Positions 51,601-60,300 of a stretch of DNA of 64,000 nucleotides are shown here, one piece after another. Made by a program: the position numbers and the translations under genes. Position 1 is the stretch's first letter; every line of letters starts with the position of its first letter. This DNA comes from Nymphaea colorata. Lineage: Eukaryota; Streptophyta; Magnoliopsida; Nymphaeales; Nymphaeaceae. The DNA is taken from NCBI RefSeq assembly GCF_008831285.2, contig NC_045141.1, positions 3,102,001-3,166,000 of the forward strand. The letters are read 5' to 3'. The notes below the pieces were generated by a model, which worked only from the letters and a program-made list of their open reading frames with translations, was not told the DNA's origin and ran no database searches.

Positions 51601-54275
51601 ATGGAAGTCCCTGTTGTTATATATAATAATACAAAAAAAAAAAACCCGAGTATTAGTCCTCTGAAAGGTCTAATATGTGCCTCAATCTGTGTACGGAAAT
51701 TTGTCTCTGCTAATAATGCACCAGCCAGAAATGCTCCTAGCGTGTCACTAAAGCCCAACATTCTAGTAAGAAGAGAGGTGCCTTCTACAGTGAGGAGACA
51801 AAACAGCAACAAAAGCTTCTGAACTCCTTGATGCTGCAACAACCTCAAAAATACGCTGAAGTAGGTATTTCCCTCCCAAAGAGAGCATGCCAAGTCCCCC
51901 TAAAGCTTTCAGGCTCTCTGCAGCTAACATGGGCCAGATACTTTCTTGTACTAAATTCTGGCTCTCCAGCAGTGGAAGTATGACCAGGAGAGGAGCAACA
52001 GCAATGTCCTGAAGTAAGAGAATCCCAAGAATAGCAGAACGAAATCTGGTAGGCAGCTCTCCTTTCTCTGCAAGTATCTGTAGTACAAAGGCGGAAGATG
52101 ACAAAGAAAGAACAGCACCAATCACCACAGCTTCATCGGCACTTCTTATATTGTGGGTGTGTGCATAAACTGAGAGACTTGATTCACTGCATATACTATT
52201 TTTGGGTGTGTAAAGGTGAGATATTGCAACATGCCAACTATACTCCGGTAAAAACTAGGGTTTGAGTATGGATCACTCCCATCAAAGGCATTCAATTTTG
52301 TGTTGAGAATACTATGAGTATTGATGGGCTTGCAATTTGTCATACTTGCTCTGTGCAATATATCAAGAGTATATTTGTGTTGCGTAATTGTCAAAATATC
52401 ATCCTTTCTATCAAGCTCGACACCCAAAAAAATACCAGAGTTCTCCGAGATCTTTCATCATCAATTGTTGCTTCAACACTTAACATGAGAAGAGATATAT
52501 GAAATGGAGAATTCCCAGTAAGAACTATGTCATCTACATATATGAGTAGCCGAGTTGTAATTTCACCTATATGATATATGAATAACAAATGGTCAAGTGA
52601 ACTTTTGAGAAAATCAACTTGCTGGACATGGAGAGAAAATCTATCAAACCATGAGCGAGACGCTTGCTTAAGCCCATATAACGATTTTTGTAACTTACAT
52701 ACCCATCGAGTTGGATCATTGGTAGCATAACCTAGGGGTTGTTCCATGTATACTTCTTCTTTTAGAAAACCATGAAGAAAAGCATTTTTAACATTCAATT
52801 GATATAAAGTCCATCCATGTGAGATTGCAAGAGAAATGATAACCTGGATCGTTCCCATCTTGATAACTAGATTGAAAGTCTCATCATAATTTTTCCCGTA
52901 TTGTTGGGTGAAGCCTCTAGCCACAACACGAGCTTTATATCTATCAATACTTCCATCAGGTTTATATTTGAGTTTGTAAACCCATTTTGAACCCACTACA
53001 TTATTATCATCTGGATGAGGAACAATCTCTCAAGTTTGACATTCATTTAAAGCAGTCATTTCTTCATTCATGGCCTCGATCCAATATTTTCGCTTGCATG
53101 CATGTTCATAACATTTGGGCTTCACATTTTTGCTCAATTCTACCCTATGTCACATAGGTACGGGTAACGGTGCGGGTACTGGTACGGGCCATTTTCAAAA
53201 AATTTGGCTGCAGGGGGTACGGCCGTACACACACGCGAACATATCAATGTTATCACTGGCGTAGCGTATTTATCGGTCGGGCGACCTATACGCCGTATCG
53301 TGACGTATCGTAATGTATCGTAAAATTAATTTTTTAATTTTTAAAAAATATTTAAAAATCATAAAAAATTCCAAAAAATAAAAAAAAATCTCAAAAAACA
53401 AGAAAAAATCAGAAAAAATCAAGAAAAATGTATTTAAAGGAACATTCATCATTCATGTATATGATTATGAAGTATGAAGTATGAAGTATGAACTATGACA
53501 GTATGAAGTATGAACTATCAACAACACATTCCAAAATAAGAAATCAGACATTCAAAATAACATAATAAGCAGCTGAAGAGAATTCGATTACATCACAATT
53601 CATAAGTTCAAAAGTGAAAACATATAGTTATCAATCATGATCCATTCAAGTTTCAACAACAATCCTCGTCAATCGTCATTTCCATCATCATCTTCATGAT
53701 CATCTTCATTTTCTTCATTAAGTGCTTTTATCCCCTCTGTTGGAAATGGAAAGTCACCAACATTCCATTGCTCTCCAGCCTCTCCTTCTTCAATAATCTA
53801 TGCTACTCCTTCAAGGTTCAAAAAATCAAGATCGTCCTCAAGGTCATCAAGTATTACAGATTGTTCTTCTTCAAGCTTCTTTCTCCAAGCTTCCCACCGT
53901 CCCGAGACTCCCACAACAAGAAATAAAGCTTCTTCACTGGCAAATCTTGATGCAAATGGAGAAAATCTCTCTCTCCCACGTCTCTTGCAGTGTTTAGATT
54001 TAGAAACAATAGAAGAGAGAGAGAGGAGCATAGGTTTTAAAAGAAGATGCAAAAAAGGGGCCGTCGGGCCCCTTTTTCATTTTTACCCCGTATCGTACGA
54101 TACGGGGGTGTATCGCCCGTATCGTACGATACGGGCGATACACGTGCAATACGCACGCGTATCATGCGTATAACATGTATCATATCGTTTTTGTTGATAC
54201 GGACGATACGTATCGTACGATAGGCACCCTTATCGTACGATAGGCGCCCGTATCATACGATACGGATAACATTGG

Positions 54276-54319
<44 letters not shown>

Positions 54320-57300
54320 AAAAAAATTAAAATGAATAACATATTCACGAAATACAGTATGGAAGTAATTAACATACAAATATATCAGCTTTCTTGATTC
54401 TCCATCGCATCATCAAGATTAGAAGGAGCAACAGGTCACGCTTTTAAGATATATTGACATTGTTATGGTTATGGCTCACAGCCTCACACTATTGTCGAAG
54501 AGTCAAGTTATAGAGAAGGAATGGATTTTCGAAACATTGTATGGAAGATTTTAAAAGAAAAGTTGTGAGGAACTATGTACAAGAAAGGTTTAGAGTGAAA
54601 AAGGAAACAAGAAAAGAAGGGGATTTTTAATTTTCAACTCAAAAACTGGACAACTTTGGACTTGGACAAAAATGATCCTGGGTACGTTGACCGTACCCGA
54701 TACTGTGTTGACTGCACCAGGGCCGTACCCGTACCCGTACCATTAAGCTGAAGATCTAAAGAAGAGTTATCATAATTTACCCACCTATCAATAGGGTATC
54801 GCACACGTTCTAAACGTAGGCAAGTAATGGTAGTTTCTGGAGCAGTTGCTATAACTGATCGTCGAGTATATACCATTCCTGAAAAAACGATTAGGTGAAG
54901 ACGTATTGTCTGTTTGAGCAGATGGAGGCGTGTGGTCCATCTGAGCATCTGAGGCTGCCTCGAATTCATCAATAATCCTGTCACTGTGTGTGTGGCATGC
55001 ATCATCTCCTTGGCCTAATATTTAGCATTTATCCATGGATCATATGTATTATCCCTTGCATTGAATGTTGTCTGTGGTTCCTTTAAGTCCATCAACCTGA
55101 GCTCCATTTCACATAGGTACGTGTACGGGTGCTGGTGTGGGTACGGGTATGGGTGCTGGTGCGGGTACGGGTATTGACCATTTTCAAAAAACTTGAGTGC
55201 AGGGTTATGGCCGTATATATATATAAACAATAAGAAATACTTAGAAAATATGTATCAAAATAAAAAATATACATCAACATAAACAAATAAATAACATAGA
55301 AAATATATATCAATGGCTTTTGCAGTAGTGTGTTTAAGAAACGTATGAAAAACTTTAAACATATGGACAACCGAGCAACCCCCTAGTCAAATATGAACAT
55401 CAATCGAATTTTCACATCTAAAGAATATAATAAAAAGTAAGGTGGAAAAAATTAAATCAAAGTAAAATTAAGCAGTTTGAATCTATAGGTACCCAAGTGT
55501 CAAAGTACCCATTTTGGGTACGGGTACGGCGACATGGGTACGTGAACCTTACTGAAGTACCCATGTGACTTAGCCTGAGCTCTATGTCACACGGCAAAAA
55601 GGGGGCTGCACCTGTGTCAACACGATGCTGGTGCAGCTCCGACATGCATCACCACCAAATGGAGTCTCAAAGAAGACGCGAGAGGAAGAGAAGAGAATAA
55701 GTCTACACGAGAAAGGAAAGAGAAGAAAAACGATGGCCTTAGGTAAGCACCCGCCCCTTGTCATTACTTAAACTAATTACACTTAATTATCACAAATAAA
55801 ATACACAAAAGAACAATAAATATTACAAGTTTGCCACCGCCCATGTGCTATGGGTCGGGTCTGACTTGTGGGTCGGGTCTGACTTGACCCAAACGATAAC
55901 TTAACACAGTTGACATCCATAGTCCACTGGCGACCAACAACTCAATGACTTAGGGCATCTGACCACAGCTACATCTCAAGTAGTAGTGATTAGCTCCCTA
56001 CCGTCTAATGTGCAGTGCCTCCACATGCTCCTTAGGGTTCCTCGTAAACTTAGATGTTGGAGGAGGAAGGATGACAGAAGGTGAGATAGAGAGAGAGAAG
56101 AGCTCTCAAACCTATGCTTCAGGGATCCCAGGGTAGACGTGCACTCTGATACAGTGTTGCGATAGATTTTGGGAAAGAGTAAAAATTGTATTCCATAACC
56201 TTAGTCCTATGTTAATATAGGAACAAGGGCACAATCAAGAACCTTTACATAATAAGTCCATACACTAATTAGAAATAATAAAAAGAGGCTTATAAAAGTA
56301 ACAATTCACTTCTATAAGTATTTACTAAAAGAGTGTCTACGATATAACTATTATTACTAACAAAAAATATAGATTGCAGCTAGCGGTGGTAATCTATCTA
56401 GGAAGTTTGTGTAACATAGCAAGATGATAGGATGCTGCTAACAAAATTTTGATACAAATAACTTTGCACCACCATTTCCAACTATAAGAGAAAATAAGAC
56501 TGTCGTACAGATGCAATGAAGTTTTAAAACTGCTTACCTTCAGTTTGGGCACTTAAAGCATCATCAAATTCCTTTCGAAGGCGCTCGGAAGTAACCTTGT
56601 CAGAATCTCTACAACGAGCAAGATATTTCATTTCAATCAATGTGGGAATTACAATGAACATGGTACCCATAAACATTTACAATTTCAGTAAAATTTTAAA
56701 ATTTGGAAATAGCTACACAATAGGACATAAATTTGGCACGTTACCATGTCCACAAAAATTCTTTATTTATTTAGCTTTGCCTATAATTTTTCAAGATTCT
56801 TTTCATTGATTCCCATAGTAGCTTCTAGTACATATTAGTTGTTGTCCGTCTTGTCATCTTTTTGGTTGAAGCTATAACCCTCTACATCTGGGAGACCAGG
56901 AGTGTAGAAGAAGGACTGAAACTATCAAGAACCATATTAACCTAAACTTGCACATAAGCAATTCAATGATTGAATCTAACCATGGCAATGCCACCCAACC
57001 TTCTACAACATCTGGGAGACCAGCAATGTAGAGGAAGAACTGAAACTATCAAAAACCATATTAAACCAAAATTGCACACAAGCTATGTCACCACGGTACG
57101 TGGGGGAGACCCGCGTACCCATACTGGCACACTGGTAGGCCAAAACGGGTACGAGGGTACGGTGTGGTACGTTTGAATCGAGTTTCGGGGAGGAACCACA
57201 TCCAAACCATAATAATATGTAAAACTTACCCGCCCACAATCTCGACAGACGATGCTTCTCCCTCTGCAATCTTCAACCATAATTTTGTTTTTTTTTTTAA

Positions 57301-60300
57301 AATAAAAATATATAATTATTGTCGTACCGCCGTACCAAGATTAGGTCGTACCCGTACGCGTCCCTATGTGCCATAGCACACAAGCAATTCAATCATTGAA
57401 TCTAACCATGATAATGCCACCCAAACACTATCACGGCTCTCGTGATTTTTTTCTCCTTGAGAAATAAAACCTTATGAATATAAGTTACAATAAAGAATAA
57501 AATAAAGTTTCATTTTTGAGCAATAAAATTGGCTAAAAGGCCTCATAACATGCATTATATGGATATTGATCATCCAATTAATAGGATAGATCGAGGCTAC
57601 ATCTCTACCAATCACACGAACCAAACAATCAGAAGCACCAAATCAGAACAAACCAATTTACATATGACCTAGAAAGGTACTCAATACATGTGAATTTTTT
57701 TCTTCTGCTATGGAAGAAATTACAAGTCTGTGTAGATACCTTGTCAGCCGATCACTTAGTTGCTCATGCTTTTTCAGAATATTTGACACTGCAGAGTAAA
57801 TGGAAAATACCAACGGTTTTGAATGCGAGTGAAACAAATTTGAAATCCCAAAATCAGAGGGAAGCAGTTTGAGATCCTTACATCTAGCCCGTGTAGTGTC
57901 TAGTCGAAAATCTGCTTCCTGCACAAAACTCTATAGAAGAGAAGAGAAAAAACCTTGACTAAGTTGCCTAAACTTGCATGAAACTCTAGAGAAGTATCTC
58001 CGGAGAATTAAGTACTTCATGAATGACAGTTACCAATATTCAATCATGAACCAGTATTTACAGTCAATTGACAACATAATTCAACACTGTTAAAGAGTCA
58101 GGCACAAGATTGGTTAACTTGTTGAGATAGTTTCTTTTAGCCAAAAGGTTATATTCCAGTATCCGATAGTTTATTTTTGCAAAAAGTTATATTCCGCCGA
58201 GTTTCCAATATTTATTAGTGCACATTCAATAATTATCATTCCCCTTCAGTCAAAAAGTTACTATTATATAATGACTAGTATCTTAAGCAATAGGGGCCTT
58301 CCAGCCTTCTTTGTCTAAAACTCTAAATCATGCAATTATACTGTCTTCCTATACCTCAAGATACTGTAACTAAATTCAAAAATTTTAAAAAATGAAATAT
58401 TCTACAGGAAAGGCTCCAAACTGTGAGCAAGCAACTGAAAAATCTGTTGGAAGTGAACACTACATTTTGCAGGGGCAAAGAACCCTCAAAAAAGTTATCA
58501 GATTTTGTAAACGTATTTCAGCCTCTGGATGATCAAAGGGAAAAAGATATCCAGACAAACATGAGCAATTCCAAACATTATAAACTGAAACCAACAGATA
58601 GTCTATCCCAAAACATGATTGGTGTGGCTTTTTCATGAATAAATCAAGTCGCGTCTTTTTCAAGAATAGAAATTTCTAATATGCTTTTTGTGAAACTAAT
58701 TGCAACCTTTGTTCTGATATATTATGTTGTTGCCAAAAAAAATGAAAGTGCTACATGATTTATGACCCTTTCAGAAACTAAATGTTATTCACTTATTTGA
58801 CGAGGCAGCCTGTCAAATGTCAATAACCAAATACTTAAAGAGGCTATGAAACCCCGTGCCCTACAATTTCAGCAAATATCTTTCAACATCTATCAATAAC
58901 AAATCTCCATTTTTTTTAATCTTCTGCATACATATTATTTTTGTACTCACTGCTTCTTACATTTTGTTCCTTCATTTAACCCTTTAAAGAAAATTGTTTA
59001 TGGACAATAATTTTTGCTCCTCTCATGTTTCCAGTTAAAAAAATAAATAAATAAAGGATCATTTACTTCAAGTTAAATAGTTTTTCATCTAAAGCATGTG
59101 AAATGGCTATATAAAACTAGTTTGCACAAAGAGGAGATAATTGATAACTACAAGAATTGAGAAACCATTGCTAGGCTTTAATGCTCGCAGATACCTCCAT
59201 TCATGCATGCTTGCATGTGGACATGATGTGGAGATTACTAAACATCTGCCCCAAGATATGAAGTAAAAATGTAAATATGTATGTTCCACAGTAAACACTT
59301 GAAGAAACAACAGTGCAAGGATAGCAACTGTAACACTCAAAGCTTATATAGAAACTTCCATTTTGTTGTCTCTGCGTCAAAAGACATCACCCAAAGGTCT
59401 CATGAGTTAATTGCATGAGTATTAACTTCTGGCAAAGAAGCTAGAAACCAACCTCGAAGTAACACTTTCAGCCAAATCCATTTGCACGCTCAAGCATTAA
59501 TGACTAAAAGCACAATTGCAATTGATTATAAATTTTTAATCATGTAAAAATTGAAAATTATCAGGCAGACGGAGTTCATGATCTTAAGACATAAGAGCAT
59601 CAAAATTCAAATGGCTTCAGTTCTCTACATACTTGGATTTATTGCAAAGGGAAGTTTCACTTCAAAGATAATGCATGCTGTCAGAAGATATTGTCTGAAA
59701 CATTAAGCAATCCGCCCATCGAAATGACCAAACAACACAACATTAAATGCATTCATGAAGAAATACCAACTCTTCAAGCATCACAACCAACATCTTTCAT
59801 GGATAAAGAAAATTTGGGTATGTCAGGTTTTATTACCACTTCTCCTGATAAAACATGTGCTGGTCTCTTAAGGTGCTCCAGCTGCTGCAAGATCAAAGAA
59901 ATGTAACATCTAACTCAGAATGCATCAAAGCTTTGGGAAAGAAAGTCTCACTAACATGCATGTCGCTAGATGTAGTAAAGAATGATGATGTTGGCTGACA
60001 AAAGCAAGAAATTTTCTTAAATAGCGCCTGCCCATCCCTTGACCCAGTTGCGCAGTCAGACAGAAAGAAAAAGAAAAGAGAAAGAGTGAATTTAACCTCT
60101 GCAAAACTTGGATTTTGGTTGAAAAAATAGGACAAGAATAGAAATTGTAGAGGAGTGTTGAGAGTTATTCTATGTTATGCGGATCTTTTTTGTGATTTGG
60201 TAGAAGGAAAAGGGTGTTATTTTATTATTTTTAACCTTTTGTAAATGTAGTATGTAATTCCTTTTAGGCGACCCTAATCCTTATTAATATGGAATTAGGT

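Larger units (their letters stand above)
53145..54741. mobile_element. hAT element B derivative, right end lost, with a nested second hAT
   Basis: Starts CTATGTCACATAGGTACGGG in the copia remnant and contains 'gcatcatcaagattagaagga' (54410-54430), which matches the C-terminal coding tail of the hAT B transposase near 10920. The right side keeps 'gtacccgtacccgtacc' subterminal repeats but lacks the terminal GTGACATAG and a matching duplication. A CAATGTTAT-family element is nested at 53245-54274. Confidence 0.65.
52146..56362 (-). mobile_element. Reverse copia remnant with nested hAT elements
   Basis: On the minus strand: candidate 5' LTR 56362-56155 (TGTTAGTAATAATAG...ATCGCAACA), a primer-site-like CTGTATCAGAG just after it, leader, a hinge region (55010-54745), then RT from 53140 to 52146. 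Gag and most of integrase are missing. hAT insertions interrupt it at 55104-55573 and 53145-54741. It ends at 52146, directly against the KEA3 fragment, where RNase H would begin. Confidence 0.6.

Noticed and set aside
50835-52145. Functional KEA3 antiporter gene
   Set aside because: Only about 300 codons, no introns, frameshifts, and a solo LTR inside the frame; both ends run into retroelement sequence.
55092-55370. 92-codon frame rich in Tyr and Phe, also seen near 17689
   Set aside because: The similarity of the two frames reflects two copies of one MITE, not a conserved protein.
57658-57924. A single 88-codon exon of CENP-O
   Set aside because: The open frame runs through a 93-bp intron with good GT-AG sites; removing it joins residues TTRAR to SNILKK in the frame expected for the family.
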